Of a DNA stretch of 64,000 bases, positions 49,233-61,800 are shown one piece after another (positions within the stretch are counted from its first letter, which is position 1; each line of letters starts with the position of its first letter). This stretch comes from Gyrodactylus bullatarudis (lineage: Eukaryota > Platyhelminthes > Monogenea > Gyrodactylidea > Gyrodactylidae): assembly GCA_012064415.1 (NCBI GenBank), contig SSNU01000155.1, positions 620,001 to 684,000 of the forward strand, written 5' to 3'. The translations under genes and the position numbers were made by a program. Below the pieces are notes generated by a model. The model was not told where the DNA came from. It did no database searches and was given only the letters and a program-made list of their open reading frames with translations.

Positions 49233-50495
49233 CATTGAGCCTGCACTTTTATTCAGGTTTGTTCAATCGATTGAAATATGAGCAGTGATAACCTTTTTTT
49301 AAAAGTAATCAAACATCCCCTCGGATATTGAACACAATCATTATTCAATGTGTTTTTCTTGGAAATGTCAAATTTTTATTCAGAACTTACTTTTTTCAGA
49401 ATTCTTAAACAATTTTATTAATACATGACTGTTTATAAGTAAATTTACAACCTTCATATTTTTTCTTGTCGAGAAATGACTTTATTTCAAAATTTCGACG
49501 GTCATAATTTTCTTGTTCTAATTTTCAGGAGAATACTTTGTGCTTAAATACAAAGTAGTGCAAAGAAAATGAAGCCTCACAAAAAAGTGTGACCAATCAA
49601 AATTCTTGGTTACATATTAACCCAAATTTCTAGCCATTATACTAGAGAGTAATTTCAAGAGAGAAAAAGAAAGAGAAATTACCAAATGTTTGCATATATT
49701 CTCAAGGATATAATTTTCAGAGAGAAAGAAGAGTTAATTCTCTGAATATTATTATTACTTTCATTGGCTATAAATGCACGTTTCCAATGTTTTAATATTA
49801 TATAGCTTGTAAAAAGTGAAATAATAATTCAACAAACTCTAATACAACTTAACTACAACTTCTCCTGAGTCACTGGAATAAACTGAGACAGATTGAGAGA
49901 ATGAATTTTTAGAGGGTGAGTTTCCTTCTTTTGTCATACAGTACCATCAGTTAAGTTATAAAAATTACAAAAATTCCAATTATATTTTTCTTTAATTCGG
50001 TATTAACATACACACAAAAAATATCTGCACACAAAAAGAAGAAACTGACAAACCCAATGGTTGTAACACCAACTTTGTATCTACCTGAGATTGATATTGA
50101 TGTTGGAATAATCTGAAAAACATTCACTGATTTTATCAATCTGTACAGGTGGAAATAATGAATGGGTTTTTGTCAGTTGAGCGATAAGAGAATAATAACT
50201 GCATAGTTTTCCTGACAAGGGAACTCAAACCACACAGAGGGTGTGAGAGATACACTCTGAGCACACACCATTGTGAGTAATTGATTTTTTCATAACAAAT
50301 AACGATTTTTCCTGCTTTGCTTTTCACTCAACAAAATTAGAGAGCCTTCTTCAAATGAGAAAGCTATTCTATTCTATTAATAATATTTCCTTATCGAATT
50401 TCTTTTTCTTCAAATAGACTTACTTGAATAGGTTTAGTACTATACTTATCCATCTATCAGACAGCAAGAGTGAGATAGATTGAAGAAAAGTTAAT
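49233..50495. other. Intergenic region between tetraspanin and MFS transporter
   Basis: 1.26 kb with no recognisable gene on either strand; short minus-strand frames at 49951-50327 look random. It holds the tetraspanin 3' flank and the transporter promoter. Confidence 0.5.
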
Positions 50496-52978
50496 ATGAA
50501 AGAAGCAGACCCTGTCCCAGTTAATGACCAGAACACACGACAAGATGAACCAAAGGTATGGCTAAAGAGTCACATGGGAGCCATACTGAAAACCCTCTTG
50601 TTATTCTACTGCATGTTCAATTTTGTGAGTACAGTGTAGTCTTACAACAAGTTTATTATTGATCCTTGTAATTGAGTTGAATAAATAGTTTTTGAGGGAT
50701 TAAAATTCTACAAAAAAATTGAATGTTGATTAATTTTTAAATTGCTTATTTAAAGAATTCATAATAAAAATTTGTAGGGATTACAGCAAGAAATTATCGG
50801 TCCATCTGTCCCAACATTGGTTAACAAAACTGATTCAAGTTTCACCCAAATGGGCAGAGCATTGGCTTGTAAATCAGCCGGATTACTTTTTGGAGCTTTC
50901 ATTGGAGGTGCAGTGGGAGATAGGATTAAATTCTACCGGAGAGATTTCGCCTTGTCTCTTTGTATGATTTCAACATCAATTGAATTCTTTTTCGTATCCT
51001 ACGTTACCGAGGTCTGGCACGTAGGCTTGATCCTCTTTTGTATCGGAGTCAGCCATTCAGTCATTCAATCAAGTACGTCACACATCATTTCTCATTTAAT
51101 CTATCGATTTTCTCTTCTAAGTGCATCTTAAGCGTAAGCATGACTGAGTTTTCATCGTAATCAAGTAAAAATAAAAGAAAAATCTGATTTTGAAGGAAGC
51201 ATTTGTGATAAAGCTTATATTCCACTCTATATTTATAGATAAGTAAAGAGGATTTACAAATTCCTCTGATTTCTTAAAGTTTAATTGTGTTTTGAAAGAG
51301 TAAAATAATTCAAATTATTAATAAATAATAACAGAAATCTTTCTCATAGTTATAAATGTTAATCTGAGTGAACTATGGCACGGGCGCTCTGGACCTGCCT
51401 TCAATTTCATCTTCACCGGCCTTGGAATTGGAGCTATTTTTGCGGCCCTTCTAATGAAAAATTTCACCATCAATGAAGATGGCCTGGATGAGAATCATCC
51501 TCATGGTATGGTGAACTTGATGCTTCCATTCACGGTAACATCATCCCTGGCCTTTGTAGCTGCTGTGTTGGCCTTTGTTTATTTTGCCATTGGCATATAT
51601 GAGGATAATAAGGCAGCAACTTCTGTTTACGCAGTGGTAAGTTGCTTGAATTACAACTCTAATTATTTTCTCATACAAATTCTACGATTTGATCAAAACA
51701 GATTCTTTTGAGAATGGTATTTGAGAAGAAGGACACCCACCCCTATTTAAAATCCACAACAGAATCCTATCTCCAGTACGTAGGGGTCATTTAAGAATAT
51801 TCTTCTCAGAATGAACTGTATAATATACACTGTATATGGTACGTGAATATTTCAGGTAACATACTACAGTTTGTATTCATAGTATGAACTTCATAGAGTT
51901 ATAAAATCTCGATTGTTTCATTAAATATTCGAATATGAAGATAATCTATGTAAAAAATTTTTAGATTATTCAGATGTAGCCTCCTTTTACCCTTTCAAGA
52001 GGACGAATTCATTTCTGATTAATTAATTTTTCAAATTCCATATTTTTGAAATTTGAGCTAGAATTTTTTTATTCATTTCGGAGGGGGATCAAAAAAATTA
52101 GTCAAATAAAATTTAAAAAAGACAAACCGTTTCTAACAGGTCTTTGAATATCGAAATTTTATTTTTAAGTGTAGTGAGAACGACCAAGAAATCGAAATCG
52201 CGCAATTAAAAAAAACTTCATATCAATCAGCTTTAGAAAACAGGTGAATAGAAATTTACTCTATTGAGTTCTTAATAAATCAATTTTTCAGACAGAAGAG
52301 GAAAAATTAAAGGCGAAAATGGAAAAAGAGAACAACTCCAATTCCCTCATGAGGTGTTTGAAGAAGATGAGCCTCTTATTCTTGCCGGATTTCAGCGTCT
52401 CAGAGGAACATGTCAAAGTTTATGTGATAGTTCCATTTGTCATGTTTTTTCTCTACGGAATTGAACGGGTTATTGGAAGTTATCTGTTCAGTTATTTGGT
52501 CAATAGTAAAGTTCAATTCACAACCCATAATGCTCTCTTCACAGTGTTCCTATTCTGGTTATGTTTTACGATAGGGAGGATTGTCTTTTTGGGCCTTTCC
52601 TCTTTCATTGTCATCAGCTATTTGTGCTTGTTTGCTACAGCTGGAACCCTTGTCTCTTTCATAACGTTTAGCGTAATCGAAAGTACACAGACAAATATTT
52701 ACACTGCAATCTTTTTTGTTTCCTTCTTCTCAGGGGCCTTATTCCCCAGCTTCATAGCCTCCGTAGATCAGGTGATGCGAATAACGGGTCTCCTTATCAT
52801 GTGTGTTGAGATTGGCGGAAGCTTTGGGGCCATTGTCCTCAACCAGGTGATTGGCTATGTTATGGATACTGGCTTGAAGGAATATTACCCAATCTCCCTT
52901 ACAATTACTGCAGCTGGTCTTATTATTTTTACAATCATATTCATAACATTTGTCGAGATCATGCGGAGGAAGAAATAG
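50496..52978 (+). CDS. Major facilitator superfamily transporter, MFSD4/NaGLT1-like
   Basis: Exons: 50496-50624, 50778-51072, 51335-51636, 52292-52978 (470 residues, about 11-12 membrane spans). After a polar N-terminus, TM1 is split by intron 1 and followed by GLQQEIIGPSVPTLV. The intracellular loop after TM2 reads GGAVGDRIKFYRR, the MFS signature. The second part begins IFLIVINVNLSELWHGRSGPAFN, where the family has xxWG....GP. A cytosolic loop rich in Lys/Glu (TEEEKLKAKMEKENNSN) precedes the C-terminal half, and the end is basic (MRRKK). Closest by pattern to MFSD4 and sodium-dependent glucose transporter 1, a family whose substrate varies; substrate unknown here. It converges on the FAS1 gene. 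Confidence 0.8.
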
Positions 52979-53819
52979 ATTTTTCAGACAGATTATCCAA
53001 TTACCACTATATATATCCGATTGTGGAGGACAGACCTCAAGGAGACTTGTTCAATATTTTTTTAACGTGAGACATTTACAATTCATTTGAAGTTTAACAT
53101 TTATTTTACCATCATTATATAATACAGAGTGACAAATTAAAATATTGATCGAATAAACTCTTTTTTTTCTCACCGAATGACCCTTTAGTAGTCACTAGAT
53201 CGTTGAGGGGATAAGAGAGTATTAATTTTGAAAAAAGATAGCAGATTACTTCACAAATGAAAATCTCTATTTCGGGTACACTCATACATAACACAGTCTA
53301 TACAAATAAGAGGATAGACCTTATTGGTCGAAATTGGCATCACACTAATGAGTATGCCCGAAATAGAGATCTTTATTAGGGAAATAATGTCCTGTCTTCA
53401 TATTTTAATTGAAATCCTTATGACACTGAAAGCTCAGCTCAAAACCAATGTCAAAGGACTATTAGTTTGCTAGTTTTGGGAAAAACCAAGCTATATGTTC
53501 ATGATTCTTTAAATGAACCTCAGATTCATAGTTAAAGAGATCTACCTCGTTTGCTGTAGTAACCAGCGGTTAGTTTGGATGGAACAAGGCAAAACTGAAT
53601 AGTCAGAGTAAATTCTTTTATTTCCTCTTCAATGTGATCTCTGTGTCAAACTTTGGAAAATTAATTACAGTTTAAAGTTTAGTTAATAACAATTTAATTG
53701 AAGGATTTTAAAATACGATAAGTAACAGGTTTTGGTATCAATGGATGGATAGAAAATTGGTTCAAATTTTAAATATTGGCAATATTGATATTTATATTCT
53801 GAGGGACATTAGAATAAAT
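52979..53819. other. Intergenic region between converging MFS and FAS1 genes
   Basis: 841 bp without genes. It contains the second copy of the palindromic MITE-like element (about 53222-53411) and AT-rich 3' flanks. Confidence 0.55.
53222..53411. mobile_element. Palindromic MITE-like element, copy 2
   Basis: About 190 bp of inverted halves. Left arm: ATTAATTTTGAA, GATAGCAGA, TTCACAAA, ATCTCTATTTCGGGTACACT. The right arm in reverse complement reads AATTAAAATATGAAGACAGGA ... ATCTCTATTTCGGGCATACT. The arm core TATTTCGGG is shared with copy 1 at 20.3 kb, and the outer A-rich block (AAAAAGA) is similar. No coding capacity. Confidence 0.68.
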
Positions 53820-56673
53820 TTATTCGTCGTCTTCAGCATCCTCAACAACTTCCACAGTTTGATATTCAAGAATAATGGAGTTGTAGCAGACATCGTTGAA
53901 TCTATCAGCCCATTCTAGAGGCTTCTTGTTAAATGAGGCCTTGTCGAAAGCATCACCAAGAGTTTCCACCTTGCATGCTGCCACACCGAGAGAATAATCA
54001 TCAATATCTAACTTTTCGTCGCCACAAAACTCTGGTGGACATTCAAGTGGGCCATCCAAAATCCAGATGATACCGTCAATAGCGGGAATGTTATATTCAA
54101 CAACACCAGGCTATATCGAGAAAAAGGATAATTTGAAAATTATGGGAGATGGAAATTATGAATGAGTTACTAACCCAGTTCTTCATTTTCATTTCAGGAG
54201 ATCCGATTTGCATGAAGCCAGCATCGTCCATTTTAAAAGTGAGATTATTACCAAGAGCTGTGGTGAATTGATGCTCAGTATTGAGATCAAAGTAGGTGAG
54301 ATCAGAGCCCCACAAGTAGTTTGGAATTGTATGAAGTAGGGAATACTAGAAGAGGAAATCAATTATTATCCCGATGAGTGTAGCAATGAGTACAGACAGT
54401 TACTCACATTTCTAGCCTTGAGTTCATTGAAGGGCATACTTTCGGTTTTACCATCGTGCTCCTTAACTGGGTTACCTTCGGCATCAAACATTTTGCCGAG
54501 GTTCTCATTCTTGCATACGAGATATAAATTCTTTGGTGCATGCTTGGCGAATGTGGTCTCGTTGAAATTGGTCTTCTCAAGAAGCTTAGAGGTAATGGAC
54601 AAATCTTCACGTTCCTTGACGATATCAACAATTCTCTTCTCTGGCATCACGTTTATCTTGTCCATACGAACAATCCAGGCTCCTTTGAAGCCGATCGGGA
54701 CATCGTCAATAATCTTGGAGTAATGGAACTTGACCTATATCAAAAGGAATTGAGATCAAAACTTTTTTCCATCTCTAGGAAGTTTTCAAAACTAACAGGA
54801 GACTTTTTGTCTTCTGTGTCATCGCCTTGCTTGTACAATTCTTGGTGGAGTTTATCCCAAATGGTATTTGTCTCAAATGGAACTGAAGCATTGACAAGGG
54901 GATTGACACCAGCAGCAACATCGCCGCTGGGAATTATGTGATATCTTAGGGTTTCACAACGATACTCCTGGTCTTCCATGAATCTGGTGTATTCAGCTCT
55001 GAACATTCCGTACTCTTTCCACCCTTCAAAGTATAAAATCATCATACGTTTTTTCTTGACATTTGAAAAAAAGAATAGTTTACTTACAATCCAAGGCACT
55101 GTTGACTGGCATCAAGATGGTGTAGTTCTTCTCCTTGTCAATCTTCAAATCACAGTCCTTGTAGTAATTCCACCAGTTGTCAACTTCCTTGCCAGCAAGA
55201 CAAATGGGTAGGTCTCCCTTAAAGTCCAATTTCATGACTGGGTAAAAAAAGGTATAACATTGAAGATTGAAATAATAAGTAAAAATATTGCCTCACTGTT
55301 ATCTGGAATAAGTGGTCCTTGGATCATGTGAACAGCACCATTATTGAGGACAATATCTTTCTCAAGAATATCATGGACATTGTTACATCTGGCAGTGACG
55401 GTTGGAATCAACTTTCCATCATCATCTTGACGCTTATCAAAGATCCATTGTTGATCAAATGGCGATCTAATGTCACCATCGTGATTGTAGAAGCTATTGA
55501 GACACCATAACTTTTCAATGACATGATTCTCTGCAATCTACGCGACACACAGATCAGAGTGAAAAGAAGTTCAAGAATCTTGAAGGATAAGTGTACTCAC
55601 AGTGGTCAATGACTGCTCGTCATAGATGGTCTTTGCATTTTCCCAGCCTTCAGGACTTGGCAAGAGAATTGTGTAGTGCATAGCAGCCTCAAAGGTATCA
55701 AGTTTAGCCTTGGTTTCATCGGAGAGGTACTTGATGAAATCAGCACTCTTTTCGTGTCCTTCAAGAGCTTTGAGGAGAGTTAGTTTCCTCTTGTCATTTC
55801 CAATGAAGGGGTGGGTCAGAGGTCTCTCGAGTATGTGGACTAGACCGTTGGGGCATTCACGGTCAGCCTCCTTGAGTTCTACACAGTCAAGTTCAATAAT
55901 CTGTTGAGAGAAGAATTTTTAAGTTAATTAAATCTATGCTACAGCAGATGAACTCACAGCTTTATCTCTTCTGGTCACGTGGAATATTTGTTCTGGATCA
56001 TCAGCTGATTTAAGATGTTGCTTATCCTTGAGGTCAGTGGAATACCAGCGTCCTTCGACAATGTGGAACTTGACAGAGTCCTTTTTGCTACATAAAAATA
56101 ATGAATTATGCAGTTAAATCTTTCAGCGAGGCCAGATAACTCACCCCTCAAGTTCACCCTCGAATTTGTTATTTCTAGTGTCAGCAATCATGAGAGTTTT
56201 CTGGTCGTCCTTGTAAACGTGACCAAGACTTTCCATAAGCTCAAAGTGGTCCTTAAGTGGGCCATAGATACCTTGGATGGACGTAATATTAGTATAATTT
56301 ACAACTTACCATAGAGAGACATCTTTTCAAGACATTCAAGCCATTTTGGATAGGGCTTGGAGCAGTTGCCAGGTTGTTGAAGGTTAACTTTATCCTTGAA
56401 GACCTGGTAGCCAACGCAGCAGTCATAAGTTTGATAATTGTCAGAGCCACATTTTTCCATATCGTAAGAGTCACATTTCGGCCAGTAAAAGCTACCGTCG
56501 GGCATTTGAGTCAAGTCACAATCTGGACATCTAGAAGAATGACTTGAATGAGATGAAAATTACTTTCCCCCATTGGGATCAAGGGGTGGTTTCTCTAGAA
56601 TCTTCTCCACATAACCAAAGACCACGAGGAGTCCTAAGCCTAGTATCAGCAGACCGGAAAATCTTTTCATCAT
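53820..56673 (-). CDS. Secreted multi-FAS1 (fasciclin-domain) protein
   Basis: FAS1 domains mediate adhesion (TGFBI/periostin type). Eleven exons, 764 residues: 56564-56673, 56310-56530, 56145-56271, 55958-56087, 55601-55900, 55297-55537, 55088-55237, 54797-55023, 54408-54734, 54175-54345, 53820-54110. A signal peptide or anchor at the start (LLILGLGLLVVFGYV) is followed by a Cys-rich EMI-like segment (CPDCDL ... CDSYDMEKCGSDNYQTYDCCVGY). Then diverged FAS1 repeats with their typical ends: NGLVHILERPL, NGAVHMIQGPLIP and IDGIIWILDGPL, plus YTILLP/YTILMP starts and RYHIIPSGD. The tail is acidic (EVVEDAEDDE). Introns run 33, 38, 57, 57, then about 60 bp each. Codon use is more GC-rich at third positions than its neighbours, suggesting high expression. 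Confidence 0.82.
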
Positions 56674-57085
56674 GGTCAGGTATGATGCACAATGAAAAAT
56701 GGATCTTTTTTTTCAGCTGAAAACTTTTATATCGCAGAATTGACCAATTAATGCTTAAAGTCCTTTTTTAAACTGTAATCAACCTTTACTCGTTGTTAAT
56801 TGACCTTAGCTTCAAGGTGACTTTATTCGAAATGTTCTTCTTTCATCATACACATGTCATATTGCAACAACTTTAAGACTAAAACTTTTACTAATCCATC
56901 TTTGAACAGCGAGAAGAAGTGATAACCTTGTGTATTGTGTCAGGTAAGTAAAATTTTATTCTATGAAAAAATTGCACACAATAACAGAAAAATATTATGC
57001 AAATCTATTTTTATATCATCATTAAATTCTTTCGCTGGAGTAAAATGTTGAAATTAAATCTGATGGGTCTTTCCAGTGGCTATCT
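56674..57085. other. Intergenic region between FAS1 gene promoter and presenilin 3' end
   Basis: Upstream of the FAS1 start, the minus strand carries TATAAAAG (near 56727) 50-60 bp before the ATG, a good TATA box. The rest is AT-rich spacer. Confidence 0.55.
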
Positions 57086-58628
57086 TCAAATCATAATTCT
57101 TGCATTAAAGAGGTCCTTGACAAAGTTCGACATGATGATTGAGGTGAGAAAGTAAAAGAATAGAGCACACAAAATACTTATGGGAAGAGCAGGCAAGGCT
57201 TTCCTCAACACGCCAAGGATTATGATTGTCGTCGTCATCCCGATGAGGATAGCAACATAACAGGCTACCACAGTAACACCATCAGAGTCAAGGGTGGCCC
57301 TTCCAATTAAAAGAGAATAAAATATAAAATCACCAAGACCCAGCATAACTCCACTGTCGTCCCGTTTTCTAGCCTCGGCCTAAATTGAAAGAAAACAAAA
57401 TTGTTTTTTGGATATCTTTCTTTTGAAAATACCAAACTCACCTGAACTTCTCTCCAGTTAACGTTGCCCGATTCATTTTCTTGCGGAGCTTGCTGTCCTG
57501 CTGATGTAGATGAAGGTCTTCTATTTCTTGGATTCTAAGATGGATACAAAATTTTGCTGTAATTTTCACACGGATAAATTAAGGAAAGATCAAGAAATCG
57601 AGGGTGATCAAGATGGAAAAAGAGAAATAAACAAAAGGAAACCAGGAATTTAAAAGTTTTACTTCAGGATTTTGGATATCTGATTCCTCCTTGACACAGA
57701 ATAATGAATTTATTCATAATATTTATCATTATAAAACTAACTTGAATTAAAACCTCTGGGGGTCTGTGCTCTTCTGTGTTTGATATGAAACCAGTATTTT
57801 CAGTGGCTAAATAGAAATAGTGAAATAATAAAAGAATAATTACAGTTTGCAACTTTATCAGAGTCATTTATTTGGGCCATATTAACTAGCCAGACAGCAG
57901 TAGTAGAATAAATCATGGCCGGCATAAGAGGTTGTTGTCTTTCAGCAGATAATTCAACTAGCATTCTCAGCGGTCCCTGTGGGCAGAGCACAGCTATCAA
58001 ATCCCAAATACAAATAGCTCCTAATAGGATCCATGTTGTCCACTTGGGCATGTACTTGAGAAAAGTTAGAGCCATAAGTAGAGATATAAAGATTAGATAA
58101 GCCTGTTGAAGGACAAGTGGACTTTTCCAATTTACACTCATCACTCCCACAATTCCGACATTCCAAATAATTAAGAAAAATGTGATGTAATCCACAAAAA
58201 TACCAAATGTTCGTAAGAGATGGAATAAGAAAAATGTAGATACTACAAAAAAGAGGAATAACGTCGTAAATATTAACCATCCTTTAATGATTTTATAGCA
58301 CTCGTATTTAAACAAGATCAACAAAATGAATGTCATAATAATGACAACAGCAAGCATAATTCCAACATTGGCCAGACTCTGCCAAGTAACAGTCGCTGTG
58401 TCAGCATTCTCTGTATGAAATGGAGTATATATCAAGTAGGAAGTAGTAGCCTGATAGAAAGGAATGCTTTTTGCGACAATTATTGTTAAAAACATGCATA
58501 TTGATACAGGAAGAAACAAACTAGAGGATCAGGGAAAGAGCATACTTAGATATTTGCTTAGATCCTATTTTAAGAAGTTCATCACCATCAAATGAATCAT
58601 CAATTTCAGTAGATTCTTGGCTACTCAT
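57086..58628 (-). CDS. PSEN: Presenilin, catalytic subunit of gamma-secretase
   Basis: Presenilin is a nine-span intramembrane aspartyl protease that cuts Notch and APP-like proteins. Exons: 58546-58628, 57844-58520, 57742-57806, 57663-57689, 57442-57534, 57086-57379 (412 residues; human PSEN1 467). Catalytic Asp 1 is in TM6 (IWDLIAVLCPQGPLRMLVE; usual YD is WD), catalytic Asp 2 in LGLGDFIFYSLL, and the PALP motif is present (LPALPISI). The TM1 start LFLPVSICM fits the family. The cytosolic loop between the two Asp is short, polar and split by a 27-nt microexon (EESDIQNPE). Intron lengths 25, 37, 52, 128, 62 bp. The N-terminal acidic head (QESTEIDDSFDGDE) is brief. The C-terminus ends ARIMI. 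Confidence 0.94.
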
Positions 58629-58800
58629 AAAAATTTATTAAAATATAGGAAATTTTTCAAAACTCTATAACATAATAACAAGTTGAAGGTCATAATTAAA
58701 AAAAATTGTTTCAAGAACTCCATTTTATGAAGTATAAAACTTTTCAAAATTAATTCGGCTGTTTATTTGAGAGTTGTTCTCAGATATTGATCAACGACAG
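58629..58800. promoter_or_regulatory. Shared divergent promoter gap presenilin/mannosidase II
   Basis: 172 bp between opposite start codons, AT-rich; no distinct TATA box assigned. Confidence 0.4.
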
Positions 58801-61800
58801 ATGATTTTCAGAGGGAACATTAAAAAGCTCATTTCTTTCATCTTAGCTCTACTTGTCATATCAATATTTGTTATTTATAACAAGGTTGACAATATTGATG
58901 AAAAATCTAACATCGACGCCAGAATTGAGAAAATCAATACAAAAATCAAAGATTTAAGAAATAAACTACCAAAAAATCATGCAATATTTGAAGCCAATAT
59001 CGTTCAGAGGCCATCGGTCTTTAAAAACTCATCCAAAGATAGCACGTTTTTGCTAAAGAAACGTCAAAGTGATTATGAAGTACGTTCTAGTTTTACTTAA
59101 TTAATTTATTAGATGACGAATTTGTACGAAAAAATCAAGTATCTTGATTTGGATGGGGGTGTCTGGAAGCAAGGATGGAAGTATGAAGCCAAAAAGCCTG
59201 AGGGAAAACCTCTCATTGTAATTGTAACACCACATTCTCATCAAGATCCTGGTTGGATTTATACTTTTGAAGAATATTTCACTAGGCAAACAAAAATATC
59301 GCTTGACAAAACTATTGACTTTTTAAAATACCATCCAGACGCCAAATTCATCTATGCGGAAATATCCTTCTTTAGTCTTTGGTGGTCTTCTGCTTCTGAA
59401 GATCAAAGGAATACTGTTAAAAGGTGAGATCTCATAATATTAACGATTGTATTTGATAGACTCCTGGATAATAATCAGCTCGAATTTGTCACTGGAGGCT
59501 GGGTAATGAATGATGAGGCAAATACTCATGCTTACGCCATGGTTGATCAACTAACTGAGGGACACCATTGGTTATTGGAGAATCTAAACTATAGACCACG
59601 CTCTGGATGGCAAATTGACCCCTTTGGTCATAGCAATACGATGGGCTTCTTGGCTAAAAAAACTAACCTTACTCATATTCTAATCCAACGGACTCATTAC
59701 GAAGTAAAGAAGGCTCTGGCACAAGAAAAAAGTTTGGAATTCAACTGGGTTCAGTCCTGGGGTGAGTCAATATACTCAAATGATATTGAAATTAACTCAA
59801 ACATTCATTTATCTAGACCGAAGTGGAAATTCAAGCGTCTTTTGTCACATGATGCCATTCTACAGCTACGATGTTCCTCATACCTGTGGACCGGATCCCT
59901 CTGTGTGCTGTCAATTTGACTTTATCAGAACCTCCCACTTTGGTTGTCCCTGGGGCATATCGCCAGTCATTATCACGGATCAAAACGTAAAGCAAAGGTT
60001 AGATTGATTGAAATTGCTTTCAATTCTGTATTGAAATAATTTACATTTGATGAATTTAGATCGGAAATGCTGGTAAACCAATATCATCTCAAGGCTATGC
60101 TCTACCAAAGTCACAACGTCCTGTTTGTTCCATTGGGTGATGATTTCCGATATCGTTTCAACAATGAATGGAACCTTCAATACGACAACTACAAAAGGAT
60201 TATGGATTATGTTAACTCCAACAGAGAGATCTACAACACTGAGATTAAATTTGGCACTCTCTCGGATTATTTCGATCTTGTTGAGCAAAGAATCAAGGAA
60301 GGCAAAAACTCGGAATGGTCTGGCAACTTGCCCACTCTACAAGGCGACATGTTCTCCTATGCTGATCGAGTGAAGGACTACTGGAGTGGATATTATACAT
60401 CACGTCCCCTTCACAAGCGTCTCACGAGAATAGTCGAGGCTCAGGTCAGGTAAACTTTTGCTTATTTCCTTATTGTCAAAATTCTAATGATTAAAAATTT
60501 TTCTTGTTAATGTGTACAGAGCTGCTGATATTCTCTATTCAATGGCTAACCTGAGGTCATCACTAAACATGAATGATACGGGACTTTTCAATAGTCTAAC
60601 TCTTGCCAGGCGGAATCTCGGCTTGTTCCAGCATCATGATGGCATCACTGGAACTGAGAAGCCGGATGTCGCCAAAGACTATGAGGCAAAACTTGAGAAA
60701 GCTCTTGATAGTGCTAATCTCGTACAGAAAAGGGCAACCGAAATGCTCTTTCTCGACCAAATATCAGTCTCAATGATCAACAACATTTGGAATGACTTGG
60801 TTCATTCCGAAAAGAATTTCCTGTCCATTGCTGACTTGTCAAAGGCAGTGGAGATTTCTCTCTTTAATCCAAATCTAATTTGGCCCAAGAGTGAGACAAT
60901 AAAAATACGAATCAACTCAACCCAAAGCCTCGAGGGGATAACTCCAGAATTCAAGTTGAAAGATGACCTCACTCGAATAGTACCAATGCAGGTAGACCTC
61001 CTAAACCCAAACAACATGGATTTGACCTTTAATATCGACTATGCAAATGTGAAAGGGTTATCCTTCAAAACAGGCATTTTGTCCTTTTCCAAAGATGCCA
61101 CCAACGACAGTATCTTTTCAAAAACCTCCGAAGCAGGTGAAAAGTAAGTCCCATAAACTCTCTCTGTCTATCCTCCTAATAATTAATTCCCATTTGTTTT
61201 GATCTAAATTAGACTTTCTATGCGAAATAATCGCCTGGAGTTGATATTCAATAAAAATACAGGACTCCTTGAGAGTATCCTAAATCTCGCGACAGGCACC
61301 GAGAAAAGTGTTCAAATTAGTTTGGAGTACTTCCAAAGCTCCAAGTCTGGAGCCTACCTCTTCATGCCAGACTCTGAGACTACAAATGTGAGTTTACACT
61401 TACTTGGTCCACTGTCCCTAGCTTTGTTCTTGAGGGCGTAGGCCTGTTAATCTCTGATGCAAGCCAATAGTTTTTTCAATGAATTAATTTTTTTTTCCGC
61501 AGAAAACTTGATTTGTGGTTATTTTGAATTTAAACAATCCAAAACTTTCTTGTCCAGGGGTATAAATCAACTTCAGAATTCATAGAGTATACTCCATTAG
61601 TCATGAAATTAATCTACGTAACCATGAATAAATCTTGCTTAAGCTTCTTGTATGAAATTCTGAGTATACTTTTTTCTTTTGTTTTTTATTTGTTTATGTT
61701 GTTGCTTATTGATTTTCTCTCTGCTAAATCGTTACACATGAAATTTTATTTGTTACTCTCTAGAAATATCAATGGAGGAGTCCCAAGATTGTCAAGAAAC

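Noticed and set aside
49951..50327. Two minus-strand frames near the MFS promoter
   Set aside because: No family pattern, start by chance in AT-rich DNA.
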